Assembly: GCF_029892425.1 (NCBI RefSeq)
Contig: NZ_JARXWB010000016.1
Span: 1 to 64,000 of the forward strand
Reading direction: 5' to 3'
DNA from: Bradyrhizobium sp. BR13661
GTDB taxonomy: Bacteria > Pseudomonadota > Alphaproteobacteria > Rhizobiales > Xanthobacteraceae
Length of the DNA: 64,000 nt
The position numbers and the translations under genes are program-made. The notes under the pieces are model-generated. The model searched no databases. It was given only the letters and a program-made list of their open reading frames with translations, and was not told the DNA's origin. This document shows, piece by piece, positions 7,558 to 16,404 of the stretch (position 1 is the first letter of the stretch; each line of letters begins with the position of its first letter).

Positions 7558-7977
7558 TCAGGCCGCGTGCTTCGTCGGCGGTTCGTCCGCCGCCGGCTCC
7601 TTGGCTGCCGCTTCGTTTTCGGCCTTCACCTCGGCGACGATATCGTGCACCTGCTCCTGCGCTTCGGCGAACATTTCCTTCGATTTCTGCGCCAGCTTGT
7701 AGGTGCCCCGCACCGTCGACTTGAACAGCGGATTGAGCGCGCCGGCGAGCCGCGGGAAATATTTCGGTGCAGCGACCGCGGCAACGCCAAGCGCGATGCC
7801 GGGCAACAGCGCCGCCTCGAACACGGCCGCGCCGACGGCGACGACCGCAACGGTGGCAACGGCAGTTCTCAGCCCACTGTCTTCCTCGCCCTCGCGGACA
7901 TGTCCCTCATGTGCTTCGGCCTCACGCGGGGCAGCCTCATCGGTCGAAAATGAAGCCTGGCCATTACCTGTCGGCAT
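7558..7977 (-). CDS. DUF5132 family protein
   Basis: This 139-residue protein is the first gene of the leftward operon. The start at 7977 (MPTGNGQASFS) follows AAGGGGT. The N-terminal 45 residues are acidic. One hydrophobic block, VATVAVVAVGAAVFEAALLP followed by GIALGVAAVAAPKYFPRL, fits one or two membrane helices. A charged amphipathic C-terminus rich in A, E and K follows (FAEAQEQVHDIVAEVKAENE). DUF5132 proteins commonly sit next to HMA_2 proteins and P-type ATPases in proteobacteria, as here. The biochemical role is unknown. A 117-bp gap separates it from the HMA_2 gene. Confidence 0.75.
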   Translation of the reverse strand: MPTGNGQASFSTDEAAPREAEAHEGHVREGEEDSGLRTAVATVAVVAVGAAVFEAALLPGIALGVAAVAAPKYFPRLAGALNPLFKSTVRGTYKLAQKSKEMFAEAQEQVHDIVAEVKAENEAAAKEPAADEPPTKHAA

Positions 7978-8658
7978 CCTAAAACCCCTTTTCTGTCGAA
8001 CGCATAAACAGCGCAAACAACGGCCTCCTTGGATAGGAGCCGAGTTCAATGACCTTACGACAGTTTTATGACAGTCATATCAACGTGGGGTGGGCATGCT
8101 TTTTTCGTTCACCGCCGCGAGCGACCGTCAGACCGGATATCGCGCGCGAATGGTGCTCGCGCGCGTCAGCGGCGCGCCATGGCGACTCGCGTCTCCGGAG
8201 GCGATTTCAGTCGAATCGAGCGCACGCTCAACCGTCTCCGAAATCGCCGGTTCGAACTCGGCGGTAACTTTCGTCAGAGTGGGATCTGCTCTCGATCGCC
8301 ATGTCGGTCATGGCGGCCGCGGCGGGCTTGCGCAACCGGAGCTCGGATGAGTGGACGCGCGAGTTCGAACTCGAAATCGCGTCGGCGAGAGCCGCCGGTG
8401 ATGGTATCTGAATCACTGCGATGTGCGAGCTGTATCAGTCTTGATTGCGCACGCGGCACGCGATGCTAGCTCTAGTCTGCCCTTGTTTTGATCGGCTGAT
8501 CGCTATGCACATTGTTTCAGCATTTGCTAATTATTCTTGCGAATTCTGAAGATTGGGATCAGCATTCGGACCCGAGGGACAACACGACGCCGGAGAGAGT
8601 CGTCGAAATGCCCGAACCTCGTCGGTTGCAGTTGTCTCGCTTCAGATGGAGGGGGCCG
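7978..8658. other. Long intergenic region between divergent genes
   Basis: About 680 bp hold the promoter region of the leftward DUF5132 operon and the upstream region of the secreted protein at 8659. A perfect 12-bp palindrome GAGTTCGAACTC lies at 8361-8372, and a related GTTCGAACTC occurs near 8251. No open frame here has convincing coding character. Confidence 0.4.
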
Positions 8659-8883
8659 ATGTCTAGGACTTTCGTCCTCGTTGGTACGACGCTCGCGATC
8701 GCCGCCTCGCCGCTCTTGCTGGCTCAACCAGTGTCCGCGGGCGCATCCGCCAGCGCACCGTCGAAATATAGCCAGAGCCACCAAGTCGTGGTGGCGCATC
8801 AGGTGCTTCACCCGGTGAAGACTGACTACCCAATCACGGAGTATTCGTCCTCCTCCGCGAAGAAGATGTCGCCACGGAAGTAG
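8659..8883 (+). CDS. Small secreted hypothetical protein
   Basis: A 74-residue product begins at the ATG at 8659, after GGAGGG. MSRTFVLVGTTLAIAASPLL followed by LAQPVSAGASA is a Sec signal peptide, with cleavage likely after VSA. The mature part of about 47 residues is rich in Ser, His and Lys, with VVVAHQVLHPVKTDYPITEY. The upstream in-frame ATG at 8512 was rejected because it would bury the signal peptide. No family is recognised. It lies directly before the broken DUF2927 gene, which is on the opposite strand. Confidence 0.5.
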   Translation: MSRTFVLVGTTLAIAASPLLLAQPVSAGASASAPSKYSQSHQVVVAHQVLHPVKTDYPITEYSSSSAKKMSPRK

Positions 8884-9056
8884 TCTCGACCGAGCGTCCG
8901 ATTGATCGATTTGAGGTGATCGCCTGCTGTCAATCGGCGTGTGCGCGCGCGGGCACGCTGGCCTGATCGAGAGGGTTGTTCCGGCGGACGAGGTCACGCG
9001 CTGTTGGCAGCACGACCGGGAGGAGGTCATCGATCTCCTTTGCGGTCATGCCCGGC

Positions 9057-9067
9057 CGGACGCGCGG
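9057..9067. repeat. Target site duplication of IS4 element, left copy
   Basis: CGGACGCGCGG at 9057-9067 is repeated exactly at 10531-10541. The two copies flank the insertion sequence directly. IS4-family elements typically duplicate about 10-13 bp of target, so 11 bp fits. The intact duplication implies a fairly recent single insertion with no later rearrangement. Confidence 0.9.
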
Positions 9068-10530
9068 CTATTCGATTCACACATTTTTGAGCCTCAAAGT
9101 GGTGCCGTATTTGATGCGGCGGAAGGCTTCGAGGCCCACCCGCATCACCATTGGGCCGGGCTTTCCGTAGTAGGCGGTCCATCCTCCGAGCCGAGCGATG
9201 ACCCATGCAGCGAAGGCAAGCGTACCTTTTCGGTGTGGGTTCTTTTGCTTCTCGGTAGCTCCCTCGAATTCGGCAGAGAGAGCTTCGAGCACAGGCCGAT
9301 CGTCGGGGTCAAAGGCCTCGATCAATTTTTCCTCGGTGGTTCCGTCACGGGCGCGCACCAGTTGCATGATGGTGACCGCGGCCACAGCGGCTGCCGCGAC
9401 AAACTTGATCATGACTTCTGGCTCACCAATGTCGGCCTCCTCGATATCAAAGCCTGCCGATTTGAGCGTGCGAAAGAACTCCTCGATCGTCCATCGCTTA
9501 CGATAGAGATCGACAATCCGACGTGCTTGCTTTGAGCTCCTCACGACGTGAGTGGTGAGGAGCCGCCAATGGATCGACTCGCCGTCATGGGTCGATGACA
9601 CCTCTCGAACATCCACGATGGTCAGTCGGACCGTATCGGGCAGATCAGGTGCTGGGCTTGGATGCGGCCTGCATAGCGTTACGGGTGAGAAGCGCAAGGC
9701 AAGCTCGGCCGTCCGCTCCTTGCGGCCCGGAGCTGCAGGTATCGTCACGCTGAACCGGGCTGCTTCCGGCAGGCCATCGACGAATGCAAACTGACTCGTA
9801 AAAGTCCCGGATTTCAATTTGATCTTCCGGTTCCAATTGGCTCGGACAAGCAGCTCCACATTCGGCGGACGTCGCACGAAGTGTTCGTAAATATCGCTTT
9901 CCCGGTCGGAGATGACGGTGATGCTCTGCGCTGCAGATAGAGTCTCGCCGGCTTTCGTCGCCGTCGAGAGCCAATATTGAGACTCTTTATCTGCTATCGC
10001 TCGCGAGCGCCGGGCCGTCACCTTGCCCTTGTCCCGATTCCAAACCTGCGCATCAACAAGTCCCAGCAATGCACCATTTTCGGCATCAAGCGCGAGCGCC
10101 GCATGCAGCAGCAGCCCACGTGTTCCACCTCCTTTGCCGACAGGTCCATATCCATTGGCTTTCGCGCGTCGCCCGCCAATTATCAGTTCGCTGTTGTCTT
10201 GAACCACGATGATCTCGCGACCGGCAACACGTAACGCCGTGCGCGCTGCCGCGTGGCTCGCCATCTCTTCGACGCCTACTCGTTCGTTGCGCAGAAAGCG
10301 CGTGAACTGCATCTCTCGCGCACGGTTCCCGGCAAGACGTCGAATCCGCGAACATGGCCGTCGAACAAGCGCCGCATGCAGCAAGGCCCCCCTTTTTCGA
10401 GGCGGCGATCGCCAAATCGCCCCAGTCCAATCTCTATCGACATGCAAATGCCCCGCGTAAAGACCTGCCTCCACCAAGGAATCAGTCCTCAACGAGCCTC
10501 GCAACCCAAAAAGATGTGTGCATTCAATAG
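9068..10530 (-). mobile_element. IS4-family insertion sequence, 1463 bp
   Basis: The boundaries are set by the flanking 11-bp direct repeat. The terminal inverted repeats are CTATTCGATTCACACAT at the left and, on the other strand, CTATTGAATGCACACAT at the right: 14 of 17 positions match. One transposase gene fills the element. The transposase stop codon lies inside the left inverted repeat and its start about 55 bp from the right end. Inserted in the DUF2927 gene. Confidence 0.9.
9077..10474 (-). CDS. IS4-family transposase
   Basis: The protein has about 465 residues from a GTG at 10474; a TTG one codon earlier is equally possible. The longer open frame to 10672 was rejected because it would leave the element. 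MQFTRFLRNERVGVEEMASH is the typical N-terminal block. The DDE residues are in IIVVQDNSELIIGGRRAKAN (first Asp), ITVISDRESDIYEHF (second Asp) and YRKRWTIEEFFRTLK, which matches the IS4 signature Y-(2)-R-(3)-E-(6)-K exactly. The frame is intact, so the element may be active. Confidence 0.9.
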   Translation of the reverse strand: MEAGLYAGHLHVDRDWTGAIWRSPPRKRGALLHAALVRRPCSRIRRLAGNRAREMQFTRFLRNERVGVEEMASHAAARTALRVAGREIIVVQDNSELIIGGRRAKANGYGPVGKGGGTRGLLLHAALALDAENGALLGLVDAQVWNRDKGKVTARRSRAIADKESQYWLSTATKAGETLSAAQSITVISDRESDIYEHFVRRPPNVELLVRANWNRKIKLKSGTFTSQFAFVDGLPEAARFSVTIPAAPGRKERTAELALRFSPVTLCRPHPSPAPDLPDTVRLTIVDVREVSSTHDGESIHWRLLTTHVVRSSKQARRIVDLYRKRWTIEEFFRTLKSAGFDIEEADIGEPEVMIKFVAAAAVAAVTIMQLVRARDGTTEEKLIEAFDPDDRPVLEALSAEFEGATEKQKNPHRKGTLAFAAWVIARLGGWTAYYGKPGPMVMRVGLEAFRRIKYGTTLRLKNV

Positions 10531-10541
10531 CGGACGCGCGG
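10531..10541. repeat. Target site duplication of IS4 element, right copy
   Basis: This is an exact copy of the 11-bp CGGACGCGCGG found at 9057-9067. On the minus strand it encodes the DPRVR end of the 5' half of the DUF2927 frame. Confidence 0.9.
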
Positions 10542-11225
10542 ATCATAGAGAATGTTAAGCAGAAGCTGATCGTAGATGTCGAAGAAGCCCATCTGGACGT
10601 CGTCATTGAACATGGTCCAGGGCACGGATGCGCCGTCGTTGATCGCTCCCAATCCCTGCAGCAATTCCTCATATGCGCAATCGTAGAAGGCGAAATCGCC
10701 GGCGTCGACCGGCAGCAGGATCACCTCCGCCCGCCGAATGCGATAGGCGCCGTCCTTGGCGATGCCCGATAGGCATTGCGGATTGAGGGAATGCTCGATC
10801 TGCCGGGCCCCCTCATTGCCAAAGCGGGCGCGCATGGTTGGCAGCAGGTCTCGTGCGCTCACCAGCGTCACTACAAAATTAGCGGCCTTCCGGTCGGTGG
10901 TCGCCGCAATGTCGAGATGATCGATGCGCTGGCGGATATCGGCGATCACTGCGTCGAGCGCTACGACGCGTTCACGCGGGACCTTGCCGTCGACGAAGAT
11001 CCGGACCGGTTCGTCGAATTTGCGGATGCGATGCGTCCGCGCCCCAATTTGCAGTTCAGCGTCGAGCGCGATCTTGAAGAACCCATCGCGGATCTCGGCG
11101 TCGCTGAACGTCCGCCGTTGTTCGGCGCGGCGGCTCCAAATATCCGGATTTTCTGCGAGTGCCGGAACCGCGAGGACGCTGAGTGACGTCGCAGCACCAA
11201 TGCCTATCGCCAATAGCCGGATCAT

Positions 11226-11552
11226 CGTTCGTGGATGCCTCGTGAGACCGCGCCCCTTCCTTAAGCAAGACTCGTACCGATTGTCTCGGTCGTGTCCGCG
11301 CGCGGCGGCGCGAGCCTTGGACCAAATATCTCCGACGGGCGGGTAGGAATTCGAGGGGTGGCGGTTAACGATCGCATAGGCGCGGCATAGAGCCGGCGCG
11401 GCCAAGGTCGGAGCCAACGTGATGGATATGGTTGATATGGATGCGGCAATGAAACGACCTGGATTTGCAATGTCCGGCCGGGCAAATGATCCGCGACGCC
11501 GGTCCAGCGATTTAGCCGGAAGGGAACTTTGTGGCGCGAAAAACCCATCCTC
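11226..11552. other. Divergent intergenic region, no gene seen
   Basis: This is the upstream region shared by the leftward DUF2927 gene and the rightward EF-hand gene remnant. No conserved motif or coding frame could be supported. Confidence 0.4.
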
Positions 11553-11991
11553 ATGGTTTGCCTGAGCGTCGGTTTGTTGGTGACGGTCGAACCTCCCGCG
11601 CTCGCGCATCCACCTCGCCGCCGGCGCCGGATGGCCTGCTAAGAAGCGGGCCGCGACATGGGGCGCCAATCGCGACGGCATCTTTACTTGCGACGAATGG
11701 AAGGCCTTTGCCAACCGGACATTCGCCCTGGCGGACTGCAATCGAGACGGAAAGCTCGGCAAGGCCAAATTCGCGACGGTGCCAAGAGCCGACGCTGCCT
11801 TGGCCGATGCCGATTTCGGATACTTCGACGAGAACCAGGACGGCAAGGTTACGCGCAAGGAGTTTGTCGAGAAGCCGAGCGCATTCATCATGCGTTTCGA
11901 CGGGAACGGCGATTGTCGCGTCGCGGGCGACGAATTAAACGGCGACTGCCCCCACGGGTCCGCAGGGGCCGGTCGAGGGGGCACGGGATAG
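11553..11991 (+). pseudogene. Secreted EF-hand protein, frameshifted
   Basis: From ATG 11553 the frame gives MVCLSVGLLVTVEPPALAHP, a signal peptide, and then stops at TAA after RRRRRMAC. In another frame, from about 11625, comes WGANRDGIFTCDEWKAFANR, then ADCNRDGKLGKAKF, DENQDGKVTRKEF and DGNGDCRVAGDEL. These are four EF-hand calcium-binding loops with D-x-N-x-D-G spacing. Joining the two frames needs a single shift around 11605-11640, within a CGCCGCCGGCGCCGG run. Either the gene is inactivated or the GC-rich run contains a sequencing error. The EF-hand part ends at 11991. Confidence 0.75.
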
Positions 11992-12020
11992 GTTTCAGAC
12001 GACTGCGACAACAGCTCCGT

Positions 12021-12039
12021 CCCGCGACCTGGTCGCGGG
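12021..12039. repeat. 19-bp perfect inverted repeat
   Basis: CCCGCGACC-T-GGTCGCGGG lies 30 bp after the EF-hand frame and 135 bp before the membrane protein gene. It could be a protein-binding palindrome or the top of a transcription-termination stem; no T-run follows. Confidence 0.4.
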
Positions 12040-12173
12040 GCGGTGCCCGAACTGAGGCCGTTAAATACCTGCTATATCATTTGATCACCGGGATTGTCGC
12101 CCGCACGTCAGCAACTTGTCAGGTCTGGTTTGGTACCCCCTTAACATGTGCAACATGCGACGAGGCGTGGATC

Positions 12174-12653
12174 ATGGGGGCCATCGATTCATCCCGGCGG
12201 GCAGACATGGGTTGGGACGCGCTGATCTTGTCATCGGGGCTCCTTCTGTTCGTTTTGCTCGTGCTTGCCCATGTCGGTACCGATGGCAGTGGATACGCTG
12301 ATCGGATCATTAGCTATGCCACCGCCATTCTGGTTTGCGTTGGAATTTTCTGGCTGGCCGTTCGACCCTACGGCAACCGGTTTTCCGGTATCGACCTAAG
12401 ACCTCGAATTATCCTGGCTCGGCTCCAGGCCGACCGCATCGCGAGAACTTTGGCGCGCATCGTTCTGTTTCTAATGACGCTGTCCTCTTGCGTAACGATT
12501 CTTCTGTCGTTCAGGCATGTTGGCGCGAGCTGGAACGAGAAATTTTGCGAACTCATAGCGCACGGTGCGCTTGCATTGGTAGGCATCTATACGGTCGTGG
12601 TCGCGACCGCCAGCCGTCAGCGAGTCCGGAGCATCATTGGACAAACCGAGTAA
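12174..12653 (+). CDS. Hypothetical membrane protein
   Basis: The product has 159 residues from ATG 12174; a second ATG at 12207 (MGWDALILSS) is nearly as good. Hydrophobic helices are visible at ALILSSGLLLFVLLVLAHVG, IISYATAILVCVGIFWLAV, TLARIVLFLMTLSSCVTILL and IAHGALALVGIYTVVVATA. This makes a four-helix inner-membrane protein with a short basic end. No family is recognised. The longer upstream open frame is out of register with any homology and was not used. It lies in the accessory region between the EF-hand remnant and the recombinase remnant. Confidence 0.55.
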   Translation: MGAIDSSRRADMGWDALILSSGLLLFVLLVLAHVGTDGSGYADRIISYATAILVCVGIFWLAVRPYGNRFSGIDLRPRIILARLQADRIARTLARIVLFLMTLSSCVTILLSFRHVGASWNEKFCELIAHGALALVGIYTVVVATASRQRVRSIIGQTE

Positions 12654-13639
12654 CTAGCTTGCGCGACCTGCCACCTATTCAGTTCAGGAACGGGCCGCAA
12701 CGCCAGAGTCCCCTGAGCGACTTGGCGATGCCCAGAGGAGGGCTGTCCGTGACCTTGCCCTCAATTTTATCCAGGTCTGAGTTCGTTCGGGCGGTTGCAT
12801 GTGTCCATATGGGCGGTGTTAGCGGCGGAAGCTGGCGCGGAGCTCTCGGCATAGCGTAGCGGCAGATCCCGACGCGGGGACCGCGTCCAAGCCCGAGCGT
12901 CTTCGTTTCACGCGGCGAGCGTGCCCAAAGAGTAACCCCGCCGCGCTGAGAACGCGACGGGGTTGAAACGAGGCCTGCGGTTGAAGGCCCGCATGAAGCG
13001 GTCATGACAGCCAATCCTAAAGATTTCTGCAAGCCATTTGGCCCGATTTGATCTACCCGCCCTGCGTCGATCCGATGGCCGATCCACGAACTCGAGCACT
13101 ACGTTCACTACGACGACTGCTCTCAGCTGCGCGGCTATTCCTACAAACGCCGCGCCATGGTCGCGCTGCGCACGACCAAGATTCAAGCCATCCGCCGTCC
13201 ACGTGGTAGCTAGAGCCGAAGAATTCCACCATCCGACGCGATCGGATCAGCGAGGGGCTCCCCGGCTCGTTGCGACTGTGGACGACTGCCTCAACACCCT
13301 CGCGCGAGAGAGCCTTTGCGATTGCGATCCAGAATTACCCCTGAGGGGCCGCCAAGGACACCTCTATCGGGACCCCTACGATGGTAGTCTTCGGTATTTT
13401 GACACCGGAATCCCGAAGTTAGGTCAAGTTTATGGTTTACGGTTTGTGAATAAGTCTTGCGTAGCCTGGAGCCCGACGCGGAAACAACTCAACATAGGTT
13501 CCATGCCAGTCCCAACAGCACGGACGCTTGAGCAGGTTGTCAGGTTGCAGCGAAGCTGGCGGCTGCAATACATGATGGAAATCGCCAGGCTCTTTCTAAA
13601 GCAATAAGGCTCCCGCGGTTGGAGCGCCGGTCTTAAGAA
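12654..13639. other. About 1 kb without a supported gene
   Basis: Several open frames exist on both strands, but none shows a convincing start, ribosome binding site or family motif. One short rightward frame ending near 13212 reads HELEHYVHYDDCSQLRGYSY, followed by KRRAMVALRTTKIQ, and may be the end of a lost gene. Another, ending at 13607, reads YDGSLRYFDTGIPKLGQVYG. Both look like eroded remnants typical of island DNA. Confidence 0.4.
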
Positions 13640-14432
13640 GCAAGGTCAGGGCTTACATACCGGGGACAAACGTTAAGTCTGTCGCGGGTTCTCCAAAGAG
13701 TACCCCGCGTGCCGCGCTCGAGCAAATGGGTGGCGAAGCTATGACGGAGCGCAAGAAGGGAAATCGCGCCGTGTGCAGTCTCGAGGCTTTGGCCGCCTGC
13801 TTGGACAGTCGACTGAACTGAGACGTGGTCAGCGGCCGGATGTCGACCGCGAACGGGGAACTGCCAGCGGTGTTCCGGCGCAACGCCGCTGTCATGCCTA
13901 AGTAGCACCTCCACCATTGCCGTAACAGACCTAGGACCTCTGCCGGCAGCATCACGTGGCGGTCCTTGCGGCCCTTCGACTGCAGGATGCGGATGATCAT
14001 CTGCGCGCTGCCGATGTAACCTGCCCAGCGGGCGCGCTCCACTCGCCGGCGAGCTGCCAGAAGCTATAGACGACCATCAGCATCGCTTGCGCCTGCATGC
14101 TCATCGCGATGGTGAGCATGCCCTTGACCTCTTCGGGACGGCTCAGCGCCGGCGGCAGCTTCTGTGGCTCCTTAATGCGCCAGGCCTCGGCTGCTAAATC
14201 GTGGCGGTGCAGCGTGACACGGAACAGAAGCCGCACCCCAGTCATGATCCGATTGCGGTTGCCGATGCAGGCAACGCTCTCAATGAGGTGCAGCTGAAAA
14301 TATCGCATGCACCTCGTCGGGTATTGCCGTGTCGGGTGAGCGTTTGAGCCAAGCGGCGAACCGCTTGCAGCTATGAACGTGGCTGCGCTGCGTGTGCGGG
14401 GTGAGCTCGCGCGCAGCCATATCTACGATCAT
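13640..14432 (-). pseudogene. Tyrosine recombinase (IS91-linked integrase type), multiply frameshifted
   Basis: The start at 14432 gives MIVDMAARELTPHTQRSHVH then SCKRFAAWLKRSPDTAIPDE, the SAM-like N-terminal domain. The frame then shifts to YFQLHLIES and RNRIMTGVRLLFRVTLHRHD with KEPQKLPPALSRPEEVKGML, then again to SAQMIIRILQSKGRKDRHVM with LPAEVLGLLRQWW, and finally to ALRHSFATHLLERGT, which carries the H-x-x-R catalytic box. At least three shifts are needed. The nucleophile Tyr region is missing. It resembles the stand-alone integrases that accompany IS91-type elements. Inactive. Confidence 0.85.
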
Positions 14433-15037
14433 AGGCTGACGCGCCGGACTGACACTTTGGTCTCGCTTATGGGGAGCTCCGTTGTGGGTGAGGTTGACGA
14501 CATCTCGATTCTCAGGACGGGGCTCTCCAACGGCTATTGGGATCCTCTCGACCGACTACCAGCCCCTCGGCTCTTGCCCCGCGCAGCGGGCTGGAGCGAA
14601 GCGACTTTGTGTTCTGGCCCATCTCGACAAATTGCATGCCGCACGATCTCAGTCTTCTTATGAGCAAAGCAGACTGGCGTCGTCGCGTCACGCCACCAAG
14701 TTTTGTGGGCACACGCCTGAAAAGCCTCGACTTCTAAGTGGAGTTATGTTGTAGGATCTAGGACGGCTGCGGGCACTTCGGCGATCTCAGTGAGATCGCA
14801 AGGCTCATTGGGCGCCATGCCATGTCAATTGAGCAACTCGATTTTGGCTAATTTTGGCGGTATCGATCTGTGGCTAAGGTAGAGATCGCTGAGAAACGAG
14901 CAAGGAAACTTAACCGCAGCGAGACCGTAACTTCGAGTAGAGCGAGCCGGCGGAACTCCGTATGCTCAAATCTAAAATCACGGCGCTGGTCGGGGTCTGG
15001 TAGAAACTTAGGGGTCTGCTTGCAAGAATTTATTGAA
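14433..15037. other. Intergenic, lower GC, no gene recognised
   Basis: About 600 bp between the recombinase remnant and the oxoamine synthase. Three overlapping rightward frames contain no recognisable domain and lack ribosome binding sites. The promoter of the gene at 15038 should lie here, but no clear -35/-10 pair stands out. Confidence 0.4.
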
Positions 15038-16288
15038 ATGGCCGAATGGCTACTCCACCAAAATCTCCAGGCTGGCGATCCAGTTGAATCCTTGCCCACC
15101 CCGGCTTTTCAGGCCAATGGAAGAAAATATGTCTCCTTCAGCACCAATAATTACTTGTCGATTGCGACAAGCGCTCGCTTCACCGGCGCAGCGAGGCGGG
15201 GTCTGGAAACCTACGGCGTTGGAAACTGCGAGTCGCGGCTGCTGAGTGGAAACCTTGCAGTTTACGGTGAGCTTGAGCACAAGCTCGCAGGCTGTAAGAA
15301 GAAAGACGCGGCTGTACTATTCGCGACAGGATACATGGCCAACTTGGGGGTCTTGTCGTCTCTCCCGCAAACGTCAAAATACGCACGCATTTATGGATTT
15401 ACCGGCGCTCGGGAATATACCTACGCTTACTTTAGCGATGAATTGAATCATGTTAGTATTCGCGAAGGCATCCGCATGTCCGGAGCCGCGCGGGCGACGT
15501 ATCGTCACCTTGATCTCAATCATCTTGAAGGGCTTCTCAAGAAATCGACCGCGACAACCAAAATCATCGTCACTGATGGGGTCTTCAGCCAAGACGGCGA
15601 TATTGCCCCCTTACCCGACTTACTGCAACTCGCTGAGCTCTACGACGCGGCGCTTTATGTAGACGATGCTCACGGAACTGGAATTCTTGGTGAAAACGGC
15701 GGTGGAATTTGTGAGCATTTCGGCGTCACGAGCGCACGCATCATTTACATGGGCACGCTCAGTAAGGCCTATGGCGGGATCGGTGGCTTCATTGCCACAG
15801 AAGCACACATCGCCAAGATTATTCGTCTAGCCTGCTCGGCATATGGATTCACGTCAGCATTGCCTCCAGATCAAGCGGTCGCCCTTAGCGAGGCAGTGGA
15901 CATGGTCGTGGACGAGCCGGAACGTCGTGCCCGCTTGTGGGAAAATCAACGTTACTTCGTTACAAGGATGTCGGAACTGCCGTATCCGCTCGTCTCGACA
16001 GGGTCGCCGATTGTCCCAATTCTGGTCGGAGATGAGGATGCCGCGGACGCCCTCGCGCTGTCGCTTGGCGAATCGGGCATCCACGTCGATGCCGTTCGCT
16101 TTCCGGCGGTCCCCCTACGCAAAGCGCGCCTTCGCATTCAACTAAATGCTGGGCATACCAGTCAAGATATTGATCAGCTCATCGACACACTACGGGTGCA
16201 CCAGCATGGCGCATCCGCAACCATCATGTCGACGCTAGGCATGACAAAGATAAAGCGTGACGAACCTGCAGGCAACGAGGCGCTCTAA
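15038..16288 (+). CDS. Alpha-oxoamine synthase (PLP-dependent, KBL/AONS/ALAS family)
   Basis: A 416-residue protein that condenses an amino acid with an acyl thioester in its family. The PLP-fold motifs are plain: FSTNNYLSIATSARF at the N-terminus, YGVGNCESRLLSGNLAVYGE, SDELNHVSIREGIRMSG, TDGVFSQDGDIAPLPDL, YVDDAHGTGILGENGGG and MGTLSKAYGGIGGF with the Schiff-base Lys. An insertion of some 15 residues (SKYARIYGFTGAREYTYAY) precedes SDELNH and is not usual in BioF or HemA. The upstream in-frame start at 14870 gives an unrelated basic leader, so 15038 was chosen. No partner biosynthetic genes are nearby. Product unknown: aminoketone, sphingoid-like base or signal are all possible. Confidence 0.8.
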   Translation: MAEWLLHQNLQAGDPVESLPTPAFQANGRKYVSFSTNNYLSIATSARFTGAARRGLETYGVGNCESRLLSGNLAVYGELEHKLAGCKKKDAAVLFATGYMANLGVLSSLPQTSKYARIYGFTGAREYTYAYFSDELNHVSIREGIRMSGAARATYRHLDLNHLEGLLKKSTATTKIIVTDGVFSQDGDIAPLPDLLQLAELYDAALYVDDAHGTGILGENGGGICEHFGVTSARIIYMGTLSKAYGGIGGFIATEAHIAKIIRLACSAYGFTSALPPDQAVALSEAVDMVVDEPERRARLWENQRYFVTRMSELPYPLVSTGSPIVPILVGDEDAADALALSLGESGIHVDAVRFPAVPLRKARLRIQLNAGHTSQDIDQLIDTLRVHQHGASATIMSTLGMTKIKRDEPAGNEAL

Positions 16289-16404
16289 TAGCTACGCACA
16301 TGTGCGGAGATCTGATCGCCATTTCAGGTCGAAGGGCGTTAGTTTCAAGGATTCGTATATTCTTTCAAAGGCGTCTTGTCGTCTCAAGACCTGGCATCAG
16401 TTTG

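Larger units (their letters stand above)
8930..11225 (-). pseudogene. DUF2927 protein gene split by IS4 insertion
   Basis: The 5' part (11225-10531) encodes MIRLLAIGIGAATSLSVLAV with an Ala-x-Ala signal cleavage site, then RTFSDAEIRDGFFKIALDAE, FDEPVRIFVDG and a C-terminal DQLLLNILYDPRVR. This is a secreted DUF2927 protein. The frame is then cut by the IS4 element and closes on a TGA inside the IS end. Beyond the element (9056-8930) the same frame resumes as RPGMTAKEIDDLLPVVLPTA and ends RAHAD before TGA at 8930-8932. Removing the IS and one 11-bp duplicate restores one continuous frame. The gene must be inactive or yield a protein lacking its last 40 or so residues. Confidence 0.88.

Noticed and set aside
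8527..9030. 167-codon leftward frame before the IS4 element
   Set aside because: Different frame from the DUF2927 C-terminus found there and no recognisable domain; antisense to the small secreted protein.
10475..10672. N-terminal extension of the IS4 transposase frame
   Set aside because: It crosses the IS end and target duplication into the DUF2927 gene, so it cannot be part of the transposase.
13038..13607. 189-codon rightward frame
   Set aside because: Start lies in a region of remnants, composition changes midway and no domain is recognised; treated as eroded DNA.
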